DNA from: Saccharibacter sp. 17.LH.SD
GTDB lineage: Bacteria > Pseudomonadota > Alphaproteobacteria > Acetobacterales > Acetobacteraceae
Length of the DNA: 64,000 bases
NCBI RefSeq assembly: GCF_009834805.1
Contig: NZ_WVHO01000010.1
Location: 248,001-312,000, forward strand
Direction of reading: 5' to 3'
Notes under the pieces: generated by a model
Database searches by the model: none
What the model was told of the DNA's origin: nothing
What the model saw: only the letters and a program-made list of their open reading frames with translations
Program-made: the position numbers and the translations under genes
Shown here: in pieces, positions 8,755-17,746 of the stretch
How positions within the stretch are numbered: the stretch's first letter is position 1
Layout of the letters: each line of letters starts with the position of its first letter

Positions 8755-9612
8755 GTGAGGTATGCCCATCTTATGACTCTTTTTCAGGCTCTTATTCTCG
8801 CAATCGTTCAGGGTATTACCGAACCATTTCCTGTAAGTAGCCTTGGGCACGCTGTATTGCTCCCCGGTCTGTTGCATTGGTCTTTAGACGAACATAGCCC
8901 ATTTTTTCTCCCCTTCCTGACCATGTTACATGTCGGCACACTTCTCGCTTTGGCGCAGATTTTCTGGGGCGAATGGGTCAAAATTATCCGTGGGTTACTC
9001 GGTCTTTCTGGCCAAACAGAACGTCACATGGCCGTGCAACTTTGTGGCCGCCTCATTGTCGCAACACTGCCCGCCATTGTTATCGGAGGGCTCTTTGAAC
9101 ATTTTTTACGCTCTGTTTTCGCAAACCCTCTAATGGTTTCAGGCTTTTTGATCCTCAATGGCTTCTTACTGATCATCACGTCACGGCGTCATCATAACAC
9201 AAGACCAACGGTTGATCATTTATCACAGATTACAGTTCGGGATGCTCTCATCGTAGGATGCTGGCAATGTCTTGCTCTCTTCCCTGGGCTGTCCCGATCC
9301 GGTGCCACCATTAATGGCGGATTAACGCGAGGCTTTAGCTCCTTTACGGCAGCGCGCTTCTCGCTCCTCCTTGCCCAACCCATCATTCTCGCTGCCACAG
9401 CCAAAGAAGCCTGGCAACTTCGCCACGTTACCGTAACATCTTCTATGATGGAGCAAGGAATTCTCGGTGCTATTGTCGCGGGGATTACCGCTTTGATCTG
9501 TTCACGGCTTCTGCTGCGTTTCTTGCGCTATTCTGACAATAATGCCCTCACCCCTTTCGGGATTTACTGTATTTTAGCAGGACTTTTCTCAGGAATCTGG
9601 CTTCTATTCTAA
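8755..9612 (+). CDS. uppP: Undecaprenyl-diphosphatase
   Basis: UppP (BacA) removes a phosphate from undecaprenyl pyrophosphate at the outer face of the inner membrane, recycling the lipid carrier for peptidoglycan and polysaccharide. The two signature regions are intact: QGITEPFPVSSLGHAVLLPG near the N-terminus and FPGLSRSGATINGG around residue 180. Multiple hydrophobic helices span the 285 residues. The start is ambiguous: GTG at 8755 has AGGAG four bases upstream, and ATG at 8773 gives MTLFQALILA, the usual N-terminus. It is followed by two amino-acid permease genes and preceded by other envelope-lipid genes. Confidence 0.93.
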   Translation: MRYAHLMTLFQALILAIVQGITEPFPVSSLGHAVLLPGLLHWSLDEHSPFFLPFLTMLHVGTLLALAQIFWGEWVKIIRGLLGLSGQTERHMAVQLCGRLIVATLPAIVIGGLFEHFLRSVFANPLMVSGFLILNGFLLIITSRRHHNTRPTVDHLSQITVRDALIVGCWQCLALFPGLSRSGATINGGLTRGFSSFTAARFSLLLAQPIILAATAKEAWQLRHVTVTSSMMEQGILGAIVAGITALICSRLLLRFLRYSDNNALTPFGIYCILAGLFSGIWLLF

Positions 9613-9664
9613 TTCCCCTCATCCTACCATTTCCCTTTGCTTATACGACGACACTGGAGAACGC

Positions 9665-11197
9665 ATGACCAACACCCCATCCCCCCCATCTTCAGCGCGG
9701 CGTAAAACATTGAAACAACTGTCCGAAGAGCAAAAAGGACATGGTCTCAAACGAAGTTTAACCGCAACACAGCTCCTGGTCATGGGGGTTGGTACCACAG
9801 TGGGGGCTGGGGTCTATGTTATGACAGGGACTGCCGCTGCCGAATATGCCGGCCCAGCTATTTTATTATCGTTCCTGCTTTCTGCCCTCGCCTGTTTATT
9901 TACAGCACTTTGTTACGGCGAATTAGCCTCAACCTTCCCGGTCTCCGGCTCCGCTTACTCCTACGCTTATCTTTCAATGGGCGAAAAAGCGGCTTGGGCC
10001 GTTGGTTGGTTGTTGCTTCTTGAATATTGCGTAGCAGGAACGGCTGTTGCCTCCGGTCTCTCCGGCTATCTCACATCTCTTTTAGAGATAATCCATATCC
10101 ATGTTCCGGCTTTTCTATCCCAAACAACATTGCAATCACGCGTTACGCCAAGTGGAGGCACGCTTGCCCTCCATCCAAGCTTTAACCTTGTTGGCTTTAT
10201 TCTTGTTATTCTTGTCAGTCTTCTGCTCATTCGTGGCACAGAAGAATCCTCACGCTTCAACACGCTCATCGTCTTTCTCAAAATTGGCGTGTTAGCATTA
10301 TTCATAATCATGGGTGTCGGTGCCATTAACCCGCATAATTGGCACCCCTTTATTCCACCATCCCAAGGTAATTTTCATTACGGCCTCAGCGGTGTTTTTC
10401 GTGCGGCTTCAATTGTTTTCTTTGCCTATGGCGGTTTTGAAATTGTCTCGACCGCCTCTGCCGAGGCACGCAACCCCACACGAGATGTCCCGATCGGGAT
10501 TATTGGTAGTCTGGCCATTTGCACTGTCATCTATATCGCCGTTGCCGCTGTTCTTCTGGGAATCGTTCCTTATCAGCAACTTGATGTGGCCGATCCTCTC
10601 GCTGTTGCCACAAAGGTCATGCACAAGCCGTGGCTTGCTGTCTTCATTAACACAGGCGCGACCATTGGTCTTTTTTCTGTTTTGTTCGGCCTCATCTATG
10701 CCGCATCACGCATCCTACTAACAATTGGCCATGACCAGCTGATTCCCTCATTTTTTTGCCGAATTCATGACCGTTTCAAAACACCATTGCTTGGAACATT
10801 AGTCCTTGGCCTCATTATGGGCACGATGACGGCAACGCTCCCTATCGCCCTTGTGGGAGACCTTTTATGCATCGGCGTTACGCTGGCTTTTGCCATGGTT
10901 TGCTTCACGGTCATATGGCAGCGTAACCGTGATCCAGAAACCGAACGCCCCTTTCGTGTTCCCTTCGGAGGCGTAACAATACACGGTTTCTGGATAGGAA
11001 TTATCCCAGGCCTCGGTATTCTCTTTTGTTTCTTCATGCTGCTACCACTCTTCTGGAACATGATTCACGCCCTGATGAGTGGCAACCCGCTCCCTTTTAT
11101 TCTTCTAGTGATTTATGTGGGGCTAGGCGTTGGCACTTATTACGGTTACGGCAAGAAACATTCTATTATGGCTCCTAGGAATAATCCTCCGTCATAA
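9665..11197 (+). CDS. APC-family amino-acid permease, copy 1
   Basis: This 510-residue inner-membrane protein is an amino acid-polyamine-organocation (APC) transporter of the cationic-amino-acid-transporter-like group (as YfnA). It has about twelve hydrophobic helices. The helix-1 motif GVGTTVGAGVYVMTG, the ALCYGELASTFPVSGSAYSYAY segment and FFAYGGFEIVSTASAEARNPTRDVPIGI are family signatures. A GGAGA site lies upstream of the ATG at 9665. The next gene is a close paralogue in the same orientation, so this is a tandem duplication. The actual amino acid carried cannot be inferred. Confidence 0.9.
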   Translation: MTNTPSPPSSARRKTLKQLSEEQKGHGLKRSLTATQLLVMGVGTTVGAGVYVMTGTAAAEYAGPAILLSFLLSALACLFTALCYGELASTFPVSGSAYSYAYLSMGEKAAWAVGWLLLLEYCVAGTAVASGLSGYLTSLLEIIHIHVPAFLSQTTLQSRVTPSGGTLALHPSFNLVGFILVILVSLLLIRGTEESSRFNTLIVFLKIGVLALFIIMGVGAINPHNWHPFIPPSQGNFHYGLSGVFRAASIVFFAYGGFEIVSTASAEARNPTRDVPIGIIGSLAICTVIYIAVAAVLLGIVPYQQLDVADPLAVATKVMHKPWLAVFINTGATIGLFSVLFGLIYAASRILLTIGHDQLIPSFFCRIHDRFKTPLLGTLVLGLIMGTMTATLPIALVGDLLCIGVTLAFAMVCFTVIWQRNRDPETERPFRVPFGGVTIHGFWIGIIPGLGILFCFFMLLPLFWNMIHALMSGNPLPFILLVIYVGLGVGTYYGYGKKHSIMAPRNNPPS

Positions 11198-11254
11198 TAA
11201 GCGTGTCTTTTTCTCTATTCTTTACAGGGTATTTATGAGGTTTTGTCAGGTATC

Positions 11255-12778
11255 ATGACCGGTTCTGCTTCATCACGTAATCCACGTCGTAAAAGCCTCG
11301 CTCAGGTTTCTGCAGAAAACGAAAATCACAAACTAAAACGCAGCCTTACAGCGACACAGCTCCTTTTCATGGGGGTGGGTACTACTGTGGGCGCAGGTGT
11401 GTATGTGATGACAGGAACAGCCGCAGCAAATTACGCTGGCCCTTCCGTTCTTCTCTCTTTTCTCATTGCAGCCGCAGCCTGCCTCTTCACAGCCCTGTGC
11501 TATGGTGAATTAGCCTCGAGCTTTCCTGTCTCTGGATCGGCTTATTCCTACGCCTATATTTCAATGGGTGAAAAAGCAGCCTGGACTGTGGGATGGCTTC
11601 TCCTCTTAGAATACGGCATTTCATGCACGGGAGTCGCTGCTGGTCTCTCCGGCTATTTCACCTCCTTACTGGATAGTTTTGGCGTCCATATTCCCACTTT
11701 TCTCAGAAGCTCTACGCTGCAACCCCTACCGGGGAGCGATGACACTATTTTGACGATTAACTGGCGGCTCGACCTTGTTGGACTTTTGGCCGTTCTCTTT
11801 GTAACCGCTTTATTAGTACGCGGGATTGAAGAATCTGCCCGCTTTAACACCGTCGTTGTGGGACTAAAAGTGGGTGTCCTGCTGCTCTTCATCGTCATCG
11901 GCATCAATTTCGTTCACCCTGAAAATTGGCACCCTTTCATTCCTCCCTCACAAGGAAATTCTCATTACGGGATTGCTGGCATCTTCCATGCGGCTTCAAT
12001 TATGTTTTTTGCTTATGCAGGGTTCGAAGCTGTTTCGACAGCCTCCGCCGAAGCACGCAACCCAACGCGTGACATCCCCATTGGGATCATTGGTAGCCTG
12101 ATCATCTGCACCATTATTTACATAAGTGTGGCCGCTGTACTCCTCGGTATTGTCCCCTATAAGCAGCTCAATGTGGCGGACCCCCTCGCCATCGCCACAA
12201 AGATCATGCACAAGCCATGGCTTGCCCTTCTCATCAACACGGGCGCGACAATTGGTTTATGCTCCGTTTTGCTTGGCCTTATGTATGGTCAAACACGCGT
12301 TCTTTTAACGGTAGGACGGGACGGGCTCATTCCCTCGCTCTTTAGCCATATCCATCCTCGTTTCCGTACACCTTGGATTGGCACGCTGATTATCGGCACA
12401 CTCGTCGGCCTCATGACGGCGACAATGCCCATTGATATTATCAGCAACCTTGTCTCTATCGGGACAGCTCTGGCCTTTGCCATCGTATGCTTCACCGTCA
12501 TATGGCAACGCAACCAAGCCCCCCACGCACCCCGCCCCTTCCAAGTTCCACTAGGCGGGATCACCATACGGGGCATTTGGATTGGTATCGTCCCACTCTT
12601 AGGGATTATTTTTTGTTGTGTGATGGCCTTCCCGCTTATCTTCAACATGTTTCATGCTGTAATAGCGGGGAACCCTGTCCCCTTAATTTTGTTGGTCGTC
12701 TATTGCGGCCTTGGTGTTGCAACCTACTATTTCTATGGACGCCATTACTCATCCATGGCGCCACGTAATCAACCATAA
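11255..12778 (+). CDS. APC-family amino-acid permease, copy 2
   Basis: This 507-residue permease is a paralogue of the gene just upstream, sharing long blocks such as GVGTTVGAGVYVMTGTAAA, GSAYSYAYISMGEKAAW and SAEARNPTRDIPIGIIGS. The most divergent part is the loop after helix 5 (about residues 145-180) and the C-terminal half. I chose the ATG at 11255, which has AGG four bases upstream, over an in-frame TTG four codons earlier. Transport of amino acids across the inner membrane is expected; differences in substrate between the two copies are possible but not shown. It is probably co-transcribed with copy 1, about 55 bases apart. Confidence 0.9.
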   Translation: MTGSASSRNPRRKSLAQVSAENENHKLKRSLTATQLLFMGVGTTVGAGVYVMTGTAAANYAGPSVLLSFLIAAAACLFTALCYGELASSFPVSGSAYSYAYISMGEKAAWTVGWLLLLEYGISCTGVAAGLSGYFTSLLDSFGVHIPTFLRSSTLQPLPGSDDTILTINWRLDLVGLLAVLFVTALLVRGIEESARFNTVVVGLKVGVLLLFIVIGINFVHPENWHPFIPPSQGNSHYGIAGIFHAASIMFFAYAGFEAVSTASAEARNPTRDIPIGIIGSLIICTIIYISVAAVLLGIVPYKQLNVADPLAIATKIMHKPWLALLINTGATIGLCSVLLGLMYGQTRVLLTVGRDGLIPSLFSHIHPRFRTPWIGTLIIGTLVGLMTATMPIDIISNLVSIGTALAFAIVCFTVIWQRNQAPHAPRPFQVPLGGITIRGIWIGIVPLLGIIFCCVMAFPLIFNMFHAVIAGNPVPLILLVVYCGLGVATYYFYGRHYSSMAPRNQP

Positions 12779-12799
12779 ATCTCTTTAACCTTCCTGGGG

Positions 12800-12833
12800 T
12801 TAGGACTCATTCATTAAATTGAAAGAGTCCTAA
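12800..12833. terminator. Inverted repeat between convergent permease and MFS genes
   Basis: TTAGGACTC and GAGTCCTAA pair perfectly over nine bases, and the loop contains a further TTCA/TGAA pairing. No T-tract follows on either strand. Its position between convergent genes suggests a bidirectional transcription stop, but it could also mark the border of an inserted segment. Confidence 0.45.
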
Positions 12834-12916
12834 ATCAGCCGTGCTTAAGAGATTGCAAGTAAGAAATCTTATTGTAACGAGCAAAGAAGCACGCACCAAA
12901 ACCATATTCGGCACAA

Positions 12917-14095
12917 TCATGAGAGTAATACTCTTCTTCCCTGCGCTAAAACACTTAACGCCATGAGAAGTAGAACGACACTTCCGATAAAAGCTCCTGG
13001 AATACCCGTATTATTGAGAAGTTCTCCCCCTAAATAGGAGCCAAGTAAAATAGCTCCCTGGATAATCGCAACCATAAGACTTCCTGCCGCTTCAGGTTGA
13101 TCTTTTACATTTTGAGACATCCATCCCATCCAGCCAATGGATAAAGCAGGGTTTGCGGCGCCCCACATGAACAAAAGGAAAGCTGTCAAAATTTCTGATG
13201 AACCTGACCATAATAATGCAAGCGTCACAGCCCCCATAATAGCCGGAACCATTTTGAGTAAAATAAGCACATGGTTCTCGGCTATTCGACTTCCTATCGG
13301 GCTACCCACAAAGCCCGCACAACCAAGAACTAGAAACATCAAAGACAGTTGATCGGTATTTAGACCGGCTTTTTGCTCTAAATAAGGGCGCAAATACGTA
13401 AACATCGTAAAAGCACCGCCAAAGGTCAGTGCCATAGCAATCATTCCAAAAAGAAAATATTTTCTTTTCAATAACTGCCCTAAATCACGCAGTAAGATAC
13501 GGTCCTTTGACGGTAAAGAAGGTAAGGCGATCCACATCCAAATAAGGTTAACCATCACGAGAGGGACTAAGGCCTCAAACACACCGCGCCATCCTATGAG
13601 GCCACCGAGAAAACTGCCAAGCGGTGCCGCAAAAGCTGAGGCAATAGCTTGCCCCATATACATCACACCAAGTGCTTGCGTTACTTTCCCATCAGGAACA
13701 AGACGCATGATAGTTGATGTCGCTAAGGCCCAAAAACCACCTACAGCAACCCCCAATAAAGTGCGTGCCACCATTAAGATCAAAAAATTAGGTGTGACAG
13801 CCATCACAAGCAAAGAAAGCAACTGACAGGCTGCCATTGTTACCAGCACATATTTACGGTTCACCCGCCCGGCGAGCGTAGGGATGATCAGAGCCGACAT
13901 CATCGCAAAAAAACCACTAATGGCTATCGCTTGACCTGTTTGACCAGCTGTAACACCAAGGCCTTGCGCGATAGGGGTCAACAAACTGACAGGCATAAAT
14001 TCCGAGGCTAATAACAACGCGACACAGAACGTCATAGACAACACGGCACTCCAGGGAATGGTGGTATCGCGTGATAATGACCGTTCAACTTTCAT
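12917..14095 (-). CDS. MFS transporter, DHA1-like efflux family
   Basis: This 392-residue protein has the twelve hydrophobic helices of a major facilitator. It resembles the sugar/drug efflux group (AraJ, YdhP): the N-terminal FMPVSLLTPIAQGLGVTAGQTGQAIAISG, the NRKYVL loop after helix 2 and GVAVGGFWALATS in helix 4-5 fit that group. It probably exports small molecules with proton exchange across the inner membrane. It is divergent from an AraC-type regulator, a common control arrangement. The base composition looks more AT-rich than neighbouring genes. The substrate is unknown. Confidence 0.85.
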   Translation of the reverse strand: MKVERSLSRDTTIPWSAVLSMTFCVALLLASEFMPVSLLTPIAQGLGVTAGQTGQAIAISGFFAMMSALIIPTLAGRVNRKYVLVTMAACQLLSLLVMAVTPNFLILMVARTLLGVAVGGFWALATSTIMRLVPDGKVTQALGVMYMGQAIASAFAAPLGSFLGGLIGWRGVFEALVPLVMVNLIWMWIALPSLPSKDRILLRDLGQLLKRKYFLFGMIAMALTFGGAFTMFTYLRPYLEQKAGLNTDQLSLMFLVLGCAGFVGSPIGSRIAENHVLILLKMVPAIMGAVTLALLWSGSSEILTAFLLFMWGAANPALSIGWMGWMSQNVKDQPEAAGSLMVAIIQGAILLGSYLGGELLNNTGIPGAFIGSVVLLLMALSVLAQGRRVLLS

Positions 14096-14355
14096 TATTC
14101 GTTTCCAAATATGTGCAAAAAATTAAATGAATGCCTCAAAGAGACAGGACATGATGAACGTATAGACCAGCGCTCTCATTCCAATTTTTCGCCCCAACGT
14201 CAGGAAAATAGCCCATATACCGCTCCTTTCTTCGTGAGAAACGGGATGTAATGTTTCACATCATAAGGAGAGCACGGTAGAAATTTCCCACTATTTTCTT
14301 GCCTATTCCTCCAAACTGGCCACGTCATCACTATGCATTGATCAGGGGATCTTAC

Positions 14356-15267
14356 ATGCCATCATCACAAGAAAGTCATGCCCGTGACCGTGAGCCGTTA
14401 AATCAAAAAATAGCCCACCAGATTACCTTATTGATCGGTGAGGATCATGACCGATCAACCCTGCTGCATGATCTTAAAATTTTTCGGAGAACAGAATCCT
14501 CGCTTGCGTGCCCGTGTCTTTACGAACCGAGCCTTATTCTCGTCGTGCAAGGGCAAAAGAAGATGCTGCTTAACAAGCAAGAATTTATCTATGACCCGCA
14601 TCATTTTCTGCTGACATCTCTTGATATTCCGGCCAGCACACAAGTTCTTGAGGCTCATCCTGATAAACCCTGCCTGGGTTTATCGTTACATTTAGATCGA
14701 AAAATCATTACAGACTTGGGAAGCCATCTTTCTATTCCCTCGAATGTTTTGCCTGAGAAAAGCGCAGCAACCAGTGAAACACATCTAAAGATTCTAGACG
14801 CTATATTCCGATTATTAGAGTTACTACAGGAACCTGAAAGTATTTCTTTTATGGCACCGTTAATCCTTAAAGAAATTTATTACAGGCTACTAAAAAGCGA
14901 TGTAGCACCTCTTTTATGGAATATCGCTGCTTCAGGGAGCACAGGGCATCGCGTAGCACACGCTATCCAATGGCTGAAGCGACATTACGCGCAACCTATT
15001 CTTATGACTGAGCTCGCGCAAAATGTACAAATGAGCCCGTCAAGCTTGCATCATCATTTCCGTCAATTAACCGGGAAAAGCCCTTTGCAATATCAAAAGT
15101 GGCTTCGCTTGAATGAAGCCCGACGTTTAATGATTAATCACCATCTTGATGCTGCAACCGCTTCTTATCAAACAGGGTATGAAAGCCCCTCACATTTTAG
15201 TCGCGATTATAAGAAGCTCTTTGGTCTTCCACCCAAGCAAGATATGAAACGTCAATCATCATGCTGA
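14356..15267 (+). CDS. AraC-family transcriptional regulator
   Basis: This 303-residue regulator has an N-terminal AraC-type cupin effector domain (about residues 30-180, with CLYEPSLILVVQGQKKMLL) and a C-terminal pair of helix-turn-helix motifs (MTELAQNVQMSPSSLHHHFRQLTGKSPLQYQ and the segment ending SPSHFSRDYKKLFG). I chose the ATG at 14356 with AGGGGAT six bases upstream; a longer frame starts 57 bases earlier. It faces away from the MFS gene across about 260 bases, so it probably regulates that transporter and itself. The inducer is unknown. Confidence 0.88.
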   Translation: MPSSQESHARDREPLNQKIAHQITLLIGEDHDRSTLLHDLKIFRRTESSLACPCLYEPSLILVVQGQKKMLLNKQEFIYDPHHFLLTSLDIPASTQVLEAHPDKPCLGLSLHLDRKIITDLGSHLSIPSNVLPEKSAATSETHLKILDAIFRLLELLQEPESISFMAPLILKEIYYRLLKSDVAPLLWNIAASGSTGHRVAHAIQWLKRHYAQPILMTELAQNVQMSPSSLHHHFRQLTGKSPLQYQKWLRLNEARRLMINHHLDAATASYQTGYESPSHFSRDYKKLFGLPPKQDMKRQSSC

Positions 15268-15323
15268 CATCAGCTATCCAAACGTAGAAATTGCGGCGAA
15301 GCGCATAACTCACCGGAGAAACA

Positions 15324-15359
15324 GCCCAGCAAGCTTATATTCGTGCTGTCATGCTGGGC
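15324..15359. terminator. Inverted repeat between araC-type and mscS-type genes
   Basis: GCCCAGCA and TGCTGGGC pair perfectly across a 20-base loop, between the plus-strand regulator and the minus-strand channel gene. There is no clear T-tract. A transcription stop for convergent genes is the most likely role. Confidence 0.45.
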
Positions 15360-15421
15360 GTGAAACAGAGATTCTTTCTCTAATGCGCCAATCCTATACC
15401 CCGCTTAAATGACTCATTACA

Positions 15422-16711
15422 TCATTTATAAGGCGTCGATTGATGAGAGGATGCCGCATTAGTCACGCTTTCCGGCCCCATATAACTTCCTGCTGGCGGG
15501 CGAGAAATCGGCGGAGACAGCAAAGTATCGTCATGCGTTGGGTCAAAAGATACTCCCGTCTTAGGGTCCACAAAAGACATACGCGTGCGTGGCAAAGCCT
15601 GAGGATATTCTGCTCGAATACGCGCAATCGCCTTTTCTCGAATATCACACCGCAAATCCCAGCTTTGCATCGCACTGCGCGCACTCGCGATAATACGCAC
15701 AGACACGGCATGATGAGTGCACTCTGATATCTGTGCATCAAATACCTTACCATCCCAAAGGGGGCATCCACGCACAATCTCACGCAGCATTTCGCGAATT
15801 TCTTCCATCGGGGCTTCATAATCCAACCACAGATAAACCACCCCGGTAATCGCGGCTGAATTATGCGTCCAGTTTTCGAAACGATTCTCAAGAAAGTACG
15901 ACAGAGGAACGATATGACGACGCCAATCCCACACGCGAAGTACTACATAGGTCGCTGTGATTTCCTCTACCCAACACCAATCGCCATTGATGATCACCAG
16001 GTCTTCCATACGGATCGGTTGTGTAATGGCAATTTGCACACCGGCAATAAGGTTGGTTAACAATCCCCGCGCCGACAAACCAACCACCAAAGAGGCCGCC
16101 CCAGCAGACGCAAAAAGCGACACACCATATTGCTTAACTGAGGGAAACAACATCAACGCTGACGCCACGGTGATGATACCAATAAGAATCTCACCCAAAC
16201 GCCGCAAAACTTTAATTTGCGTTTGATGAGCGCGCACCATGATGTCATCCGCATAATCGCGCTTTGTCAGCCTGTTAAGATAGCCCTCCGCCATGAGGCG
16301 AAACGTAATAATAATGGAAGCGCCAACCACTAAGATTAAGGCAAACAACAGAAGCCGCTGAAAGGTCTGCTCTGTCTCATAGGACAAACCCGTTGCTGCA
16401 GGCAGTGCCGCTAACAACGCTAAAAGCGTCACAATAATCCGTGAAGGACGACGCAATGCACTGACAAAATTGCGTAATATCGCCGCACTCCGCGTTCCTG
16501 GGATGCGAAGCAACACCACGATAGCGCCTTGGCCAAAATAAAACGCCGCCAACCCAACAATTGCCAGCATCACCGTGGACACGACAGAAGGAGGCAACCA
16601 CGAAAGGGCATTGCTAAACGCAAACAGGATATTGGTAAAATGCTGCAACAAGGACACTTTTCTCCAGAAGAGCACAATTTTAAGGTGCGCAGAGTGGCAG
16701 GGCGCCTCCAA
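15422..16711 (-). CDS. Mechanosensitive ion channel, MscS family
   Basis: This protein of up to 429 residues is an MscS-type channel that relieves osmotic pressure across the inner membrane. The pore-helix and beta-domain signature is the VSLFASAGAASLVVGLSARGLLTNLIAGVQIAITQPIRMEDLVII region, which matches the TM3 glycine/alanine-rich helix. The N-terminal third holds extra hydrophobic helices. The start is uncertain: TTG at 16711 opens the frame, while a GTG eighteen codons later follows GGAGA and may be the true start. It is followed on the plus strand by a tRNA-Met gene. Confidence 0.88.
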   Translation of the reverse strand: MEAPCHSAHLKIVLFWRKVSLLQHFTNILFAFSNALSWLPPSVVSTVMLAIVGLAAFYFGQGAIVVLLRIPGTRSAAILRNFVSALRRPSRIIVTLLALLAALPAATGLSYETEQTFQRLLLFALILVVGASIIITFRLMAEGYLNRLTKRDYADDIMVRAHQTQIKVLRRLGEILIGIITVASALMLFPSVKQYGVSLFASAGAASLVVGLSARGLLTNLIAGVQIAITQPIRMEDLVIINGDWCWVEEITATYVVLRVWDWRRHIVPLSYFLENRFENWTHNSAAITGVVYLWLDYEAPMEEIREMLREIVRGCPLWDGKVFDAQISECTHHAVSVRIIASARSAMQSWDLRCDIREKAIARIRAEYPQALPRTRMSFVDPKTGVSFDPTHDDTLLSPPISRPPAGSYMGPESVTNAASSHQSTPYK

Positions 16712-16829
16712 AAAGAAAACCTCAAAAGAATGTTATTCTTTCTTGGTCTCCCGTTGACATATCACGGAAAATACCATAGAAGCTCCCCACAGCGGCGGAC
16801 GTAATACGGTTCGCCTCAGAAGTAAAGAT

Positions 16830-16904
16830 GGCGGTGTAGCTCAGTGGTAGAGCAGGGGAATCATAATCCCTTGGTCGGCGGTTCAAATCCGTCCACCGCT
16901 ACCA
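16830..16904 (+). tRNA. tRNA-Met (CAT), elongator type
   Basis: The 75 bases fold as a cloverleaf: acceptor GGCGGTG paired with CACCGCT (first pair G-T), D-arm GCTC/GAGC, anticodon stem GGGGA/TCCCT with loop ATCATAA, and T-loop TTCAAAT. The anticodon is CAT. The CCA end is encoded. The fully paired 5' end and the loop sequence fit elongator rather than initiator tRNA-Met; a CAT-anticodon isoleucine tRNA is less likely. Confidence 0.93.
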
Positions 16905-16950
16905 TCACTTCATTATTTTCTCAAAAAATATATCTACTGGATACGGGCTT

Positions 16951-16969
16951 GTAGCGGCCTTCCCGCTAC
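16951..16969. repeat. Short inverted repeat after tRNA-Met
   Basis: GTAGCGG and CCGCTAC form a perfect seven-base-pair stem with a five-base loop, about 47 bases after the tRNA. No T-tract follows. It may be a weak terminator or processing structure for the tRNA transcript. Confidence 0.35.
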
Positions 16970-17011
16970 TGCTCCTGCAACGTTTATAACCGACCGTCCT
17001 ATTTATGTGAC

Positions 17012-17041
17012 GTCTAAAAGGGAAGATTTTACTCTTCCCTT
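17012..17041 (-). terminator. Rho-independent terminator of the DUF4167 gene
   Basis: AAGGGAAGA and TCTTCCCTT form a perfect nine-base-pair stem with a six-base loop. Read on the minus strand, the stem is followed by TTTTAGA, just past the stop of the DUF4167 gene. On the plus strand it could also stop readthrough from tRNA-Met. Confidence 0.7.
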
Positions 17042-17056
17042 CCTTCACTTATTTAA

Positions 17057-17557
17057 TCATTCATCTTCATCAACGTCGAGACTGGGCGCTGGTGCACGGC
17101 GTCTCCGTGGGGGGCGGCCTTCTGGTGGAGATGGCTGCTTGACCGGAACCTCACGCTCAACAGCGGCAGGCACGACCTCTTCTTCCTCTTCTCCATCAAG
17201 CGACGGTTCACGACGCTCACGGGTAATAGCCTCCCGGCGCTCCTGATACGCACGTTGACGCTCTGCACGCTCTTGCTGTGCAGTCTGCACGGCCTGATTC
17301 ATCGCATTCAAAATACGGAAATAATGTTCTGCATACTGGAAATAGGCTTCTGCCAGGACACGATCTCCCGTACCCGTTGCATCACGCCCAAGCTGCAAAT
17401 ATTTCTCTGAAAGCTGTTGCGCCGTCCCACGAATACGCAAGTCCGGGCCATTGCTTTCAAAGACGTGGTTTCGATTCAGTGGAACCTGACCGTTATTGCC
17501 ACGTGACGTCCCTCCACCGCCTCCCGAACGATGATGGCGGCTTCTCATACGCTTCAT
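17057..17557 (-). CDS. DUF4167 domain protein
   Basis: This 166-residue protein has the DUF4167 domain found almost only in alphaproteobacteria. The N-terminus is very basic and glycine-rich (RSRHHRSGGGGG), followed by the conserved FESNGPDLRIRGTAQQLSEKY and YFQYAEHYFRILNAM. The C-terminal half is charged and low in complexity, rich in Arg, Glu and Pro. The function is unknown; a role in nucleic-acid binding is suggested only by its charge. It is followed by a strong terminator. In many relatives the DUF4167 gene lies beside prmC and prfA, as here. Confidence 0.88.
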   Translation of the reverse strand: MKRMRSRHHRSGGGGGTSRGNNGQVPLNRNHVFESNGPDLRIRGTAQQLSEKYLQLGRDATGTGDRVLAEAYFQYAEHYFRILNAMNQAVQTAQQERAERQRAYQERREAITRERREPSLDGEEEEEVVPAAVEREVPVKQPSPPEGRPPRRRRAPAPSLDVDEDE

Positions 17558-17746
17558 AATCTACAACCCGTTAATGTCGCTCTGATGGTTTCTTGACAAA
17601 GCACCCCAACTCCACATCTCCCATCATTAGCAGAAGAGACCGTGTATCACTCTGGAGATAGTGGTGGGCTAAACAGCTAGGAATTCTCTATCATCCTGCC
17701 TTACGGCGTAACTCTAGCAATTATCTTACCAGAAGCCAACCGCTTT

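Noticed and set aside
8753-8758. ATG at 8753 as uppP start
   Set aside because: It reads ATG TGA and stops at once; GTG 8755 or ATG 8773 are the usable starts.
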